64,000 nucleotides of DNA from JANOMH01 sp031422295 (GCA_031422295.1 JANOQM010000084.1:62001-126000); one strand, 5' to 3'. Positions 19,305 to 26,772 are shown, numbered from the stretch's first letter. Numbers and translations: made by a program. The notes: generated by a model not told the origin, from the sequence alone.

Positions 19305-19592
19305 TCAGGCGAAACTATACATCGAGTTGCCGATAAGACGCTCTAGAAAGAACAGCCCGATCAGAACCACGATGGGCGACAGGTCGATCCCGCCCATATT
19401 GGGCAGCATCCGGCGGATCGGGCCATAGACCGGCTCCATCAGGCGGTTCAGCCCGTACCAGACTTGCGCGACAAAGGGCTGGCGAACGTTAAGCACCTGA
19501 AAACTGACCAGCCAGCTCATGATGAAATGCGCAAATACAAAGAATTTGGCGATGGTGATGATGTAAAGCAGGGTCTGCATAAGGGCGAGCAT
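19305..19592 (-). CDS. YggT family membrane protein
   Basis: This 95-residue protein has two hydrophobic regions and the family pattern NRLMEPVYGPIRRMLP between them. YggT-type proteins are small inner-membrane proteins linked to osmotic tolerance and, in some bacteria, to the placement of division or photosystem components; the role here is unknown. It is the first gene of a leftward series leading to recQ. Confidence 0.88.
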   Translation of the reverse strand: MLALMQTLLYIITIAKFFVFAHFIMSWLVSFQVLNVRQPFVAQVWYGLNRLMEPVYGPIRRMLPNMGGIDLSPIVVLIGLFFLERLIGNSMYSFA

Positions 19593-19694
19593 GGGGCACC
19601 TGTGTTGGGTATTCGGGTGTGGACCTAAGCACCAAGCGGCAAAAGGGCAATCCCTCCAATCTTGCGGCTATTCGTCATGCCCCGGCGTTACGGC

Positions 19695-19722
19695 TTGACC
19701 CGTGCGCTAGGCAGGTTAGCAC
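19695..19722 (+). promoter_or_regulatory. Sigma70-like promoter candidate for the thioesterase-like gene
   Basis: TTGACC (19695-19700) and TAGCAC (19717-19722) are separated by 16 bp and lie 26 bp before the downstream start codon. A small hairpin, CCCAAT/ATTGGG at 19724-19740, sits between this element and the ATG. The match is only approximate. Confidence 0.35.
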
Positions 19723-19747
19723 TCCCAATCAGCAATTGGGGATTCAG

Positions 19748-20287
19748 ATGTATCCATTCATCCGCATGGGCGTGCAGTTTTTCCGGCACCGCAACGCCCC
19801 GGCGCTGCCCGTCACCGGGACCCACATCAGTCAGCATTTGTGCCTGCCCTGGGACCTGGACCCGTGGAACGAGTTGAACAACGGCCGGACCCTGACGCTG
19901 TATGATCTGGGACGCATTCCGCTGTCTTACCGAACCGGGCTGGTGCAAATCCTGAAACAGAACAAATGGGGCCTGACCGTGGCCGGATCGGTGGTGCGCT
20001 ACCGCCGCCGGGTGCAGATGTTTGACCGGCTGGTGATGAAAAGCCGCTGCGTGACTTGGGATGCGCGGTTTTTCTACCTTGAACAATCAATGTGGAAATC
20101 CGGCGGCGAATGTTCCAGCCACGCCGTCTTTCGGTCAGCAGTCGTTGGCCAGAACGGGATCGTGAACCCGGCCGAAGTGATCAGGCAATCTGAATATGCC
20201 GGGCCGCCGCCGCCGATGCCTGCGTTTATTGCAAAATGGATCGAGGCCGAGGATACGCGGGTCTGGCCGCCGATGCAGGGCGCGTGA
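19748..20287 (+). CDS. Acyl-CoA thioesterase-like protein (hot-dog fold, THEM6-like)
   Basis: This 179-residue cytoplasmic protein starts at ATG 19748 (MYPFIRMGVQFFRHRNAPAL). Its features resemble 4HBT-like thioesterases of the THEM6 group: DLDPWNELNNGRTLTLYDLG, where the Asn-Gly region corresponds to the hot-dog active-site helix, and later SRCVTWDARFFYLEQSMW. Such enzymes hydrolyse acyl-CoA thioesters; the substrate is unknown. An in-frame extension upstream overlaps the promoter region and is not favoured. Confidence 0.75.
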   Translation: MYPFIRMGVQFFRHRNAPALPVTGTHISQHLCLPWDLDPWNELNNGRTLTLYDLGRIPLSYRTGLVQILKQNKWGLTVAGSVVRYRRRVQMFDRLVMKSRCVTWDARFFYLEQSMWKSGGECSSHAVFRSAVVGQNGIVNPAEVIRQSEYAGPPPPMPAFIAKWIEAEDTRVWPPMQGA

Positions 20288-20353
20288 CGGAAAGGAATAG
20301 TTGCCTAAGCCCCGGAATACAGCTCTTATCTGCCGCAAAATAGGGGACGGGTT

Positions 20354-21730
20354 ATGACGGCTGATAAAAAACGCATCTGGGGATGGATGTTCTTTGACTG
20401 GGCGCAGCAGCCCTATGCCACATTGGGGCTGACGTTTGTCTTTGGCCCCTATTTTGCCTCGATTGCTTCCGACTACTATATGCAGTTGGGGTTCGACAGC
20501 GATACAGCCGATGCGCAAGCGCAGAGTTTGTGGTCGCTAGGGCTGTCGATTTCGGGCCTGCTGATCGCAGTATCCGCACCGTTGCTGGGGGCTTGGGCAG
20601 ATGCGTCGGGACGAAAACTGCCGTGGATTGCTGGGTTTTCAGCGGTTGTGGTGGTTTGCTCTGCCATGTTGTGGGGGCTGACACCTGATGGCTCCTCACT
20701 GATCCCAATGCTCATTGTATTCTGTATTGGCTATGTCGCAGGAGAAGCGGCGCTCAACATTAACAACGCTATGCTACCTTCACTTGGCGATCACCACACC
20801 GTCGGAAGATTATCGGGTTCGGCTGCGGCATTCGGCTATTGGGGTGGGGTTGTTTCACTACTGATTATGCTGCTTCTTTTTGCCGAGAACGAGGCAGGGG
20901 TCACATTGTTGCGTAATGCGCCGATATTTGGGCTCGACCCGGAACTGCGCGAGGGCACGCGGTCGGTTGGGCCGTTCATTGCGATCTGGTATATGATTTT
21001 CATCATTCCGTTTTTCATCTGGTCGCGCGAAGACAAGACACCGAGCCTGATTCGCCCGACGATGGCCCGCGTCTGGTCCGATCTGATGATGACAGTACGC
21101 GGCGTGTTTCGGCGCAAAAGCCTGGGCAGCTTCCTGCTCGGATCCATGCTGTATCGCGATGCATTGGGTGCGATCTACATTTTCGGCGGGATTTATGCTA
21201 CAAAAGTACTGGGCTGGGACATTATTGAGCTTGGAGTCTTCGGTATAATTGCGGCGATTGCAGCCGCGATCCTGACGTGGGTCGGCGGCCTTTTCGACCA
21301 AAGGCTCGGGCCAAAGCCGGTGATTATCGTGACTTGCTGGGCTTTGGTTCTGGTATCGATCATCATCGTTGGCATGTCACGCCAAAGCCTGTTTGGCATA
21401 CCGTTTGCCGAAGGATCAATCCTTCCGGACATCATATTTTATGTATGTGGAGGCATTTTGGGTGGCGCTGGTGGGGCCAATTATTCGGCATCGCGCACGT
21501 TGATGGCGTGGCATAGCGACCCTGACCGCCCAGCAGAGGCGTTCGGCCTATTTGGCCTGACCGGCAAGGCCACGGCGTTTCTGGGCACGGCCCTTGTCGG
21601 GCTGTTCACTTATCTGACAGGATCAGTGCAACTTGGGTTTTTACCGGTGATCGGGCTTTTCCTGATCGGGCTGTTCCTGCTACGCTATGTGAACAAAGAC
21701 GGAGATCGCGCAGAATGGTCCGCATCCTAA
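20354..21730 (+). CDS. MFS transporter, UMF1/Atg22-like family
   Basis: This 458-residue protein has about twelve transmembrane segments. The N-terminus (KKRIWGWMFFDWAQQPYATL) is characteristic of the UMF1 group related to fungal Atg22 effluxers. The expected role is export of small solutes, possibly amino acids or peptides; this is not established for bacteria. It overlaps the start of mepA by 16 bp, so the two are probably expressed together. Confidence 0.85.
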   Translation: MTADKKRIWGWMFFDWAQQPYATLGLTFVFGPYFASIASDYYMQLGFDSDTADAQAQSLWSLGLSISGLLIAVSAPLLGAWADASGRKLPWIAGFSAVVVVCSAMLWGLTPDGSSLIPMLIVFCIGYVAGEAALNINNAMLPSLGDHHTVGRLSGSAAAFGYWGGVVSLLIMLLLFAENEAGVTLLRNAPIFGLDPELREGTRSVGPFIAIWYMIFIIPFFIWSREDKTPSLIRPTMARVWSDLMMTVRGVFRRKSLGSFLLGSMLYRDALGAIYIFGGIYATKVLGWDIIELGVFGIIAAIAAAILTWVGGLFDQRLGPKPVIIVTCWALVLVSIIIVGMSRQSLFGIPFAEGSILPDIIFYVCGGILGGAGGANYSASRTLMAWHSDPDRPAEAFGLFGLTGKATAFLGTALVGLFTYLTGSVQLGFLPVIGLFLIGLFLLRYVNKDGDRAEWSAS

Positions 21731-22632
21731 CCTTACTTTTGGCCACATTGGCGCTTGGGTCCTGCCGGGACGGGGCGCAGGCCGTCTCAGCTGCGGCGCA
21801 AACCACAATTTCGGCGCAGAATGCCAATGACACACGGGTGGCCAAGGCGCTGTTCGGGGCGATTAGCGGACCTGCGTCCCTGCCTTCGGACCCGATCGGG
21901 GAATATGCGCGCGGCTGTCAGGCGGGTGCGGTCGAATTGGCCGAGACTGGGGCAACATGGCAGGCCATGCGCCTGTCGCGCAACCGCAATTGGGGCCAGC
22001 CTGCGCTGATCGATTATGTGCAGGACCTGAGCGCCTTTGCCGCCGCTCTGCCGGGGTGGGAGGGGCTGTATCTGGGCGACATGAGCCAGCCGCGCGGCGG
22101 GCCGATGCTGACCGGGCATACCAGCCACCAGATCGGGCTGGACGCTGATATCTGGATGCTGCCCCCCCAGCGGTTGGATCTGACCGAGGCCGAGCGCGAG
22201 GCGATTTCCTCGACCGATATGCAGCGTTCCAGCGGGGCTTATGTCAATTCCAGCTGGACCCCGCAGCACGAAGCCCTTTTGCGCGCTGCAGCGTCAGACC
22301 CACGCGTGGCCCGGATATTCGTCTTTGCCGGGGCCAAGGTTGCGCTGTGCGACAATGCCACCGGGGACAGGTCTTGGCTGAACAAAATCCGGCCATGGTG
22401 GGGGCATAATACGCATTTCCACGTTCGGCTGAACTGCCCGCCGGGGGCCAGCAACTGTGCGCCACAGGCCCCGATCCCCGAAGGCGACGGCTGCGATGAT
22501 GCCCGCCAATGGGTCAGCGATATCCTGAACCCGCCGCCGCCAGACCCTAACGCCCCGCCGCCAGAACCACGACGCGAGTTGACGATGGCGGCATTGCCGG
22601 GCATGTGCCTTGACGTGCTGAACGCGAACTGA
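21715..22632 (+). CDS. mepA: Penicillin-insensitive murein endopeptidase
   Basis: This 305-residue M74-family metallopeptidase cleaves D-Ala-meso-DAP cross-links in peptidoglycan. The metal-binding motif is HTSHQIGLDADIWM and the second is WWGHNTHFHVRLNCPPG. The N-terminus MVRILTLLLATLALGSCRDG contains an LGSC lipobox, so it may be a lipoprotein rather than a soluble periplasmic enzyme. A Pro-rich stretch follows the catalytic domain near the C-terminus. It overlaps the preceding MFS gene. Confidence 0.92.
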   Translation: MVRILTLLLATLALGSCRDGAQAVSAAAQTTISAQNANDTRVAKALFGAISGPASLPSDPIGEYARGCQAGAVELAETGATWQAMRLSRNRNWGQPALIDYVQDLSAFAAALPGWEGLYLGDMSQPRGGPMLTGHTSHQIGLDADIWMLPPQRLDLTEAEREAISSTDMQRSSGAYVNSSWTPQHEALLRAAASDPRVARIFVFAGAKVALCDNATGDRSWLNKIRPWWGHNTHFHVRLNCPPGASNCAPQAPIPEGDGCDDARQWVSDILNPPPPDPNAPPPEPRRELTMAALPGMCLDVLNAN

Positions 22633-22637
22633 CGGTG

Positions 22638-23489
22638 ATGATCCGCCTTGTCTTTATGGCCCTGCTGGCAGGGGGTGGTCCGGCTGCCGCGCAGACGACC
22701 TATCTGAGCACATTTGTCTGGGACGAGCCCACACCGCGTTTTGGTGGATTTTCCGGGATCGAGGTGATGCCGGACGGATTGCACTTTCTGGTGATCAGCG
22801 ACCGGTCGATGCTGATCGACGGCGTATTCAGCCGGACCGATGGGCAAATCTCGGGCATAACCGCGGGCGATCGTCACCTTTTGCGCGACATTGACGGCAA
22901 TAACATGTCCGGTGAAATGGCCGATAGTGAAGGGTTGGCTGTGGCGGCAGATGGCCAAATTTACCTTTCTTTTGAAGGGGTTCCCCGCATTGAGGTTCGC
23001 AGTGGAACCATGGCTGTCCCTGATCCGTTGCCCGATGCGCCCGCGTTTCTGCTGATGGAAGAAAACGCATCTCTGGAGGCTTTGGCGCTTGGGCTGGATG
23101 GCACGATTTACACCATACCAGAGCGATCAGGCAGGCCGGACCGGCCTTTTCCGGTCTACCGCTTGCGTGACGGCCAGTGGGATATCGCGTTTTCCATTTC
23201 CCACCCGGATACATTCCTGATCTCGGGCGCGGATATCGGGCCTGATGGGCTGTTATATGTGCTGGAGCGCGACTTTAACGGGCTTGGCTTCAGATCCCGC
23301 ATCCGCCGCTTTGATCTGACGGGGGCAGGCGAGGTGATTTTGTTGGAAACAAGCACCGGAACGCATGATAATCTGGAGGGGATATCCGTGTGGCAAGATC
23401 CGGATGGCATCCGTATCACCATGATTTCAGACGATAATTTCCGGTTCTTTCAGGAAACCCAGATTGTTGAATACCGTGTTACCGATTGA
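22638..23489 (+). CDS. Exported esterase-like phytase family protein
   Basis: This protein of about 283 residues has a signal peptide (MIRLVFMALLAGGGPAAAQ). Its body is a beta-propeller-like repeat pattern (GGFSGIEVMPDGLHFLVISD, then DSEGLAVAADGQIYLSFEG, later DNLEGISVW) typical of the 'esterase-like activity of phytase' family. The catalytic activity is not proven for most members. It follows mepA by 5 bp, which suggests one transcript. GTG 22635 is an alternative start. Confidence 0.8.
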   Translation: MIRLVFMALLAGGGPAAAQTTYLSTFVWDEPTPRFGGFSGIEVMPDGLHFLVISDRSMLIDGVFSRTDGQISGITAGDRHLLRDIDGNNMSGEMADSEGLAVAADGQIYLSFEGVPRIEVRSGTMAVPDPLPDAPAFLLMEENASLEALALGLDGTIYTIPERSGRPDRPFPVYRLRDGQWDIAFSISHPDTFLISGADIGPDGLLYVLERDFNGLGFRSRIRRFDLTGAGEVILLETSTGTHDNLEGISVWQDPDGIRITMISDDNFRFFQETQIVEYRVTD

Positions 23490-23573
23490 CCTGACGCAAC
23501 GCTGGGGTTAAGTCGCATTGTCCCGGTGGTCGGGGCCAAGTCGCCGCACCCTTGTCAAAACGGAAAGCTGAAC

Positions 23574-24200
23574 ATGCGTCTTTTGCCCGGCATCATTGCC
23601 ATGGCCACAATCGTGGTTGCCTCGAATATTCTTGTGCAATTTCTGATACTTGACGGGTTACTGACCTGGGGGGCGTTTACCTATCCTTTTGCCTTTCTGG
23701 TGACGGACATCATTAACCGAGTCTATGGCAGCCGGGCCGCCAGACAGGTGGTTTTTGTCGGTTTTATGACGGGAATCGTCTGTTCGCTGATTGGCACGCA
23801 AGTGTTGCTGGAATACGGCCCTGCGGTGACACTACGGGTAGCGGTGGGATCGGGAATTGCGTTCCTTGCGGCACAACTGCTGGATGTCGCAGTATTCAAC
23901 CGGCTGCGGGCGGGGGCGTGGTGGAAGGCGCCATTCATCGCCCCGATTGTCAGTTCGACCGTGGACTCTATCCTGTTCTTTTCATTGTCTTTTTCCGCCA
24001 CTTTCGCTGTTTTCGGGCCAGATGCCAACGCGGCAGTGGCCTGGGCGCAAGCGGCGGCGCCGTTCCTGAATATTGGCCCGATGGCGCCACTGTGGGTGTC
24101 ACTGGCGGTGGCCGACTGGCTGGTCAAGCTGGTCATCGCGCTGATCGCGCTGGTTCCGTTCCGCCTGATTGTTGGGCAGATGCTGCGGCGGGCTGCATAA
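23574..24200 (+). CDS. Queuosine precursor transporter (YhhQ/VUT family)
   Basis: This 208-residue membrane protein has about six hydrophobic segments. It carries the family motifs PFAFLVTDIINRVYG and FIAPIVSSTVDSILFF. YhhQ proteins import 7-cyano-7-deazaguanine or 7-aminomethyl-7-deazaguanine for tRNA queuosine modification. The start chosen is ATG 23574 (MRLLPGIIAMATIVVASNIL); the in-frame upstream part is hydrophilic and unrelated. Confidence 0.87.
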   Translation: MRLLPGIIAMATIVVASNILVQFLILDGLLTWGAFTYPFAFLVTDIINRVYGSRAARQVVFVGFMTGIVCSLIGTQVLLEYGPAVTLRVAVGSGIAFLAAQLLDVAVFNRLRAGAWWKAPFIAPIVSSTVDSILFFSLSFSATFAVFGPDANAAVAWAQAAAPFLNIGPMAPLWVSLAVADWLVKLVIALIALVPFRLIVGQMLRRAA

Positions 24201-24287
24201 TCCTTTTGGTAGTATAAAATGTTTTGACAAACACAAAATCTGTGCCACCTTCGGATTATTCGAAACCCATTGAAAGGAGGTGATCCA

Positions 24288-24344
24288 GTGTCAAGAAAGA
24301 GATTGGAGAAGTGCGTCGGGACAGCTTGGGGTATGCGCAGCTAG
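24288..24344 (+). CDS. 18-codon ORF behind the hyper-extended Shine-Dalgarno
   Basis: GTG at 24288 is placed seven bases after GGAGG, the ideal spacing. It opens an 18-residue frame (MSRKRLEKCVGTAWGMRS) that ends at TAG 24342-24344. The peptide is basic (R/K-rich) with one Cys and no membrane segment. Perfect initiation signals argue that it is translated; the short length and absence of a recognised family argue for caution. It could be a leader peptide whose translation decides folding of the surrounding RNA. Confidence 0.45.
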   Translation: MSRKRLEKCVGTAWGMRS

Positions 24345-24411
24345 GGCAGACCTTGGCCGTGAACAACCCGAGTGGGTGTATCTAACCGACCCCACCTCCT
24401 GAACTTTCGAA

Positions 24412-24441
24412 GGGCCGCCTCATGCTTGGGGCGGCCCTTTT
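24412..24441 (+). terminator. Intrinsic terminator of the short transcript
   Basis: GGGCCGCC (24412-24419) pairs with GGCGGCCC (24430-24437) and is followed by TTTT (24438-24441). It separates the short transcript from arfB. Confidence 0.8.
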
Positions 24442-24574
24442 CGTATGGCATCGGTCAGGTTTTCGCGGCTTTCCTTAAGGTCGGTGCGGGGGTATTTTCC
24501 GCATGGCACGGGGTGGTTTTTGCGGCATCTGTCAGGTATTGGCCGCACACCTTAAGCTGGGATTTCGGGGGCCG

Positions 24575-25000
24575 ATGATGCTGCGGATTGACGACAAAAT
24601 CGCCCTTGAAGACTGGGAAATGTCCGAGACGTTCATGCGGTCCTCCGGTCCCGGTGGGCAGAATGTGAATAAAGTGTCAACGGCGGTGGAGCTGCGGTTC
24701 GAGGCCGAGCGGTCGCCATCGCTGAGTGAGGCCGTCAAGCGGCGGCTGAAACGGCTGGCTGGCTGGCGCTGGAATTCCGAAGGCGCGATTGTCATTCAGG
24801 TGCAGGACACGCGGAGCCAGGCGCAGAACCGGGAGATCGCGAAAGAGCGGCTAGTGGAGATGATACGCGCGGCTTTGGTCGTGCCGAAACGCCGGGTACC
24901 GACGAAGCCAACCTATGGGTCGGTGAAGCGGCGGCTTGAGGGGAAAAAGGTGCGGGCGGGGGTGAAGGAGGGGCGGGGCAAGGTGGAGGGGGAGGATTGA
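24575..25000 (+). CDS. arfB: Alternative ribosome-rescue peptidyl-tRNA hydrolase ArfB
   Basis: This 141-residue release-factor-like protein carries the catalytic GGQ in SSGPGGQNVNKVSTAVELR. Its basic C-terminal tail (VKRRLEGKKVRAGVKEGRGK) is what ArfB inserts into the empty mRNA channel of stalled ribosomes. It frees peptides from ribosomes that have run off broken mRNAs. The start is ATG 24575 or the adjacent ATG 24578 (MLRIDDKIALEDWEMSETF). It lies 134 bp after the terminator of the short transcript described at 24272. Confidence 0.92.
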   Translation: MMLRIDDKIALEDWEMSETFMRSSGPGGQNVNKVSTAVELRFEAERSPSLSEAVKRRLKRLAGWRWNSEGAIVIQVQDTRSQAQNREIAKERLVEMIRAALVVPKRRVPTKPTYGSVKRRLEGKKVRAGVKEGRGKVEGED

Positions 25001-25025
25001 CTTTTGCGAGGTTTGACACCAACCT

Positions 25026-25042
25026 ATACCAAGACTTGGTAT
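25026..25042. promoter_or_regulatory. Perfect palindrome, likely parDE operator
   Basis: ATACCAAG-A-CTTGGTAT is a perfect 8-1-8 palindrome ending 12 bp before the ParD start codon. It overlaps the expected -10 region of a promoter with TTGACA at 25013-25018. ParD antitoxins bind such sites as ribbon-helix-helix dimers to repress their own operon. Confidence 0.65.
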
Positions 25043-25054
25043 GAGAGAATTGAT

Positions 25055-25303
25055 ATGTCGCGCAATACGTCTGTATCCCTTGGCGATCATTTCATTGATT
25101 TTATCGACGCTAAAGTAGCGGAAGGGCGCTACGCCTCGACAAGTGATGCCCTGCGGGCCGGGTTGCGGCTGCTGGAAGCAGAAGAGGCCAAGCTGGAACA
25201 TTTGCGGGCGCTGATTGACGAAGGGATCGCATCCGGTCCGGGGCGGACTTGGGACTTGCAAGAGTTTTTGGATGAACGGCACCGGGCCATGGGGATCAAG
25301 TGA
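25055..25303 (+). CDS. parD: ParD-like antitoxin (ribbon-helix-helix)
   Basis: This 82-residue protein has an N-terminal ribbon-helix-helix region (MSRNTSVSLGDHFIDFIDAK, then GRYASTSDALRAGLRLLEAE), the standard ParD signature. An acidic, flexible C-terminal part follows that should wrap the toxin. It neutralises the downstream ParE-like toxin and represses the operon. Its stop overlaps the toxin's GTG start by 4 bp. The start ATG 25055 is preferred because it places the palindrome in the promoter and starts directly with the DNA-binding strand. Confidence 0.9.
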   Translation: MSRNTSVSLGDHFIDFIDAKVAEGRYASTSDALRAGLRLLEAEEAKLEHLRALIDEGIASGPGRTWDLQEFLDERHRAMGIK

Positions 25304-25587
25304 AGCAACTCATTATCCTGCCGGTCGCAAGGCAGGAGGTGCTGGATATCTGGGATTATTCGTTTGAAAACTGGGGACAAGAGCAGGCAGACCGCTACCT
25401 CGCCGCGATTGACGCCATGTTCGCCCGGATTGCGAATGGGTCCGCGCCGTCGCGTCCGGCTGATGAGTTAAGGCCCGACCTGCGCAAAGTGCCAGTCGGG
25501 TGGCATGTGGTGTTCTTTCGCGAGGGTGCGGAGGCGGTCGAGGTGGTCCGGGTGCTGCATGAGCGGATGGATGTGGGGTGGGTTTGA
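25300..25587 (+). CDS. parE: ParE/RelE-superfamily toxin
   Basis: This 95-residue protein has the ParE pattern: QLIILPVARQEVLDIWDYSF at the N-terminus, then RPADELRPDLRKVPVGWHVV and VEVVRVLHERMDV at the C-terminus. ParE toxins usually poison DNA gyrase. The gene starts with GTG 25300 and overlaps the antitoxin stop, the normal coupled arrangement. The full family length is present, so it appears intact. gyrB of this organism lies about 9 kb away in the same window, which is probably coincidental. Confidence 0.88.
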   Translation: MKQLIILPVARQEVLDIWDYSFENWGQEQADRYLAAIDAMFARIANGSAPSRPADELRPDLRKVPVGWHVVFFREGAEAVEVVRVLHERMDVGWV

Positions 25588-25597
25588 GTTGAAATCC

Positions 25598-25624
25598 ATG
25601 GCCAGATGCGCCATGATTGGCCAT
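25598..25624. promoter_or_regulatory. Inverted repeat upstream of second ParD-like gene
   Basis: ATGGCCA (25598-25604) and TGGCCAT (25618-25624) form 7-bp arms around 13 bp, ending 14 bp before the second antitoxin's ATG. Its position suggests an autoregulatory operator distinct from the parDE palindrome. Confidence 0.4.
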
Positions 25625-25638
25625 AGGGAGGGCTGCCG

Positions 25639-25875
25639 ATGCCAAACGTTCACCTGACCGCCCAGATGGCGGATTACGTCGAAACCCAGGTCGCCTCGGG
25701 TGCCTATGCCAACACTAGCGAAGTGATCCGCGCCGGGCTGCGCCTGCTGATGCAGAGCGAAGGGGCGCGGGCGTATTATGAGCTGAAGGCCGATCTGGAG
25801 GCGGCAGTAAGAGAGGTCGAGGCGGGGAAGGTGGTGGAGTTTGATGTGGAGGCGTTTTTGGCGGAGCGGGGGTAG
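25639..25875 (+). CDS. Orphan ParD-like antitoxin
   Basis: This 78-residue ribbon-helix-helix antitoxin starts MPNVHLTAQMADYVETQVAS and contains ANTSEVIRAGLRLLMQSEGA, clearly of the ParD group but different from the upstream ParD. A good ribosome-binding sequence (GGGAGGG) precedes ATG 25639. No toxin frame follows. Instead the stop is followed by a 15-base C tract and non-coding sequence. It may be the survivor of a second toxin-antitoxin pair, or an anti-addiction antitoxin acting on a ParE encoded elsewhere. Confidence 0.85.
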   Translation: MPNVHLTAQMADYVETQVASGAYANTSEVIRAGLRLLMQSEGARAYYELKADLEAAVREVEAGKVVEFDVEAFLAERG

Positions 25876-25886
25876 GGCCGGGCCTG

Positions 25887-25906
25887 CCCCCCCCCCCCCC
25901 CGGGGG
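25887..25906. repeat. Poly-C tract of 15 followed by five G
   Basis: Fifteen consecutive C (25887-25901) run directly into GGGGG (25902-25906), 12 bp after the orphan antitoxin stop. Such tracts are prone to slippage in the cell and to sequencing error. It lies between the toxin-antitoxin genes and the A+T-richer cassette. Confidence 0.85.
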
Positions 25907-26073
25907 CGGTTTTGGCGGGGTGAACCACGCCAAACGGATTGTTAAGTGTTGGTGAGCGGGAAAGCCCTTCAAAGTGCGTAAAAGACCTCCCAGCCACTTG
26001 ACATTTGGCACGCAGGCCGATTCAGTAGAGGCAGCCTATTGATGGCTGGTAGCGACGTTGAGACCGGTTCGAG

Positions 26074-26772
26074 ATGGCAGGATCAAATTTAAATCTATTG
26101 AACTCTGAGGCTCTCGAGCTAATTGCTGGCATGGATGGTGACAAATTTGATAAGCTAGCTCGCAGCCTTATTAAATCCAACAGGGTACCTACAATTCGTA
26201 GTAACGTTTTGATGGAACTGATCGTTAGTCATTTTGTCGAGAGGGAATATGCGGCGGCATTGTGTAGTCAGTTGATTGCGATTGCAACAGTTAGACGCAT
26301 TCAGGCGCAAGAAATCGAAGATGTCTACGACAGCGTTGTAAAGTCAATGACAGTGAATGACTTAAGTGATGAGAATGAAATTTGGTATCGCGACCGAAGG
26401 CCAGTCTTTTTGGATCTTCTACGTCTTGATAGTGTTCGGCTGGTGGCAAAAACACTTCATCTAAGCACCGACTATACTGATATTCTTATTCGGTCAAATC
26501 TGGTGACTGACATCAGGCCGGTATTTAGTTCAACAAGGGACACAATATTCGGTGCCGTTGTAACTCAATCTTTAAGACTTCACTACTTGAGTAGTGATGG
26601 TAGTCGGAGTGAGAAAGAGCTTAGTTTGGCCCTAGACGCTGACGATATTGAAAAGCTAATATCAGAATTGGAAAAGGCTAAATTGAAATCAAAAACTACT
26701 GCGCAATTCTTGGACAGTAAGCTAAATGGAAACGTTCTTGTTTTGGGGGATGACAAGTATGGCTTTAGCTAG
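26074..26772 (+). CDS. Uncharacterised soluble protein with COMM-like C-terminus, first gene of accessory cassette
   Basis: This 232-residue protein has no signal peptide or membrane segment. The N-terminal two-thirds look helical. The C-terminal region SLRLHYLSSDGSRSEKELSL followed by ALDADDIEKLISELEKAKLK has a strand-strand-helix layout that resembles a COMM domain; this is pattern recognition only. The base composition is clearly A+T-richer than the flanking genes (about 28-45% G+C in lines sampled). Codons such as ATA and AGA are common, a sign of transfer. Its end overlaps the second cassette gene by 14 bp. I do not know its function. Confidence 0.8.
   Translation: MAGSNLNLLNSEALELIAGMDGDKFDKLARSLIKSNRVPTIRSNVLMELIVSHFVEREYAAALCSQLIAIATVRRIQAQEIEDVYDSVVKSMTVNDLSDENEIWYRDRRPVFLDLLRLDSVRLVAKTLHLSTDYTDILIRSNLVTDIRPVFSSTRDTIFGAVVTQSLRLHYLSSDGSRSEKELSLALDADDIEKLISELEKAKLKSKTTAQFLDSKLNGNVLVLGDDKYGFS

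Larger units (their letters stand above)
24272..24441 (+). ncRNA. Structured short transcript with near-maximal Shine-Dalgarno sequence and its own terminator
   Basis: The element begins with 16 bases (24272-24287) that are the exact complement of the alphaproteobacterial 16S rRNA 3' end, including the whole anti-Shine-Dalgarno. GGAGGTG (24276-24282) can pair with CACCTCC (24393-24399), and GAAAG with CTTTC (24404-24408), closing a stem of about 110 nt span. An intrinsic terminator ends it at 24441. A TTGACA (24224-24229) lies upstream with only a weak -10. The element could be a small mRNA, a ribosome-binding RNA, or both. No known RNA family was recognised. Confidence 0.5.

Noticed and set aside
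24272..24290. AAAGGAGGTGATCCAG as the 3' end of a 16S rRNA gene on the minus strand
   Set aside because: The match to the 16S tail stops after 16-17 bases and the next bases do not continue as 16S sequence, so it is not an rRNA fragment.
25998..26026. TTGACA-N17-TTCAGT promoter before the accessory cassette
   Set aside because: Only the -35 is good; the -10 is poor, so it is not listed as a feature.
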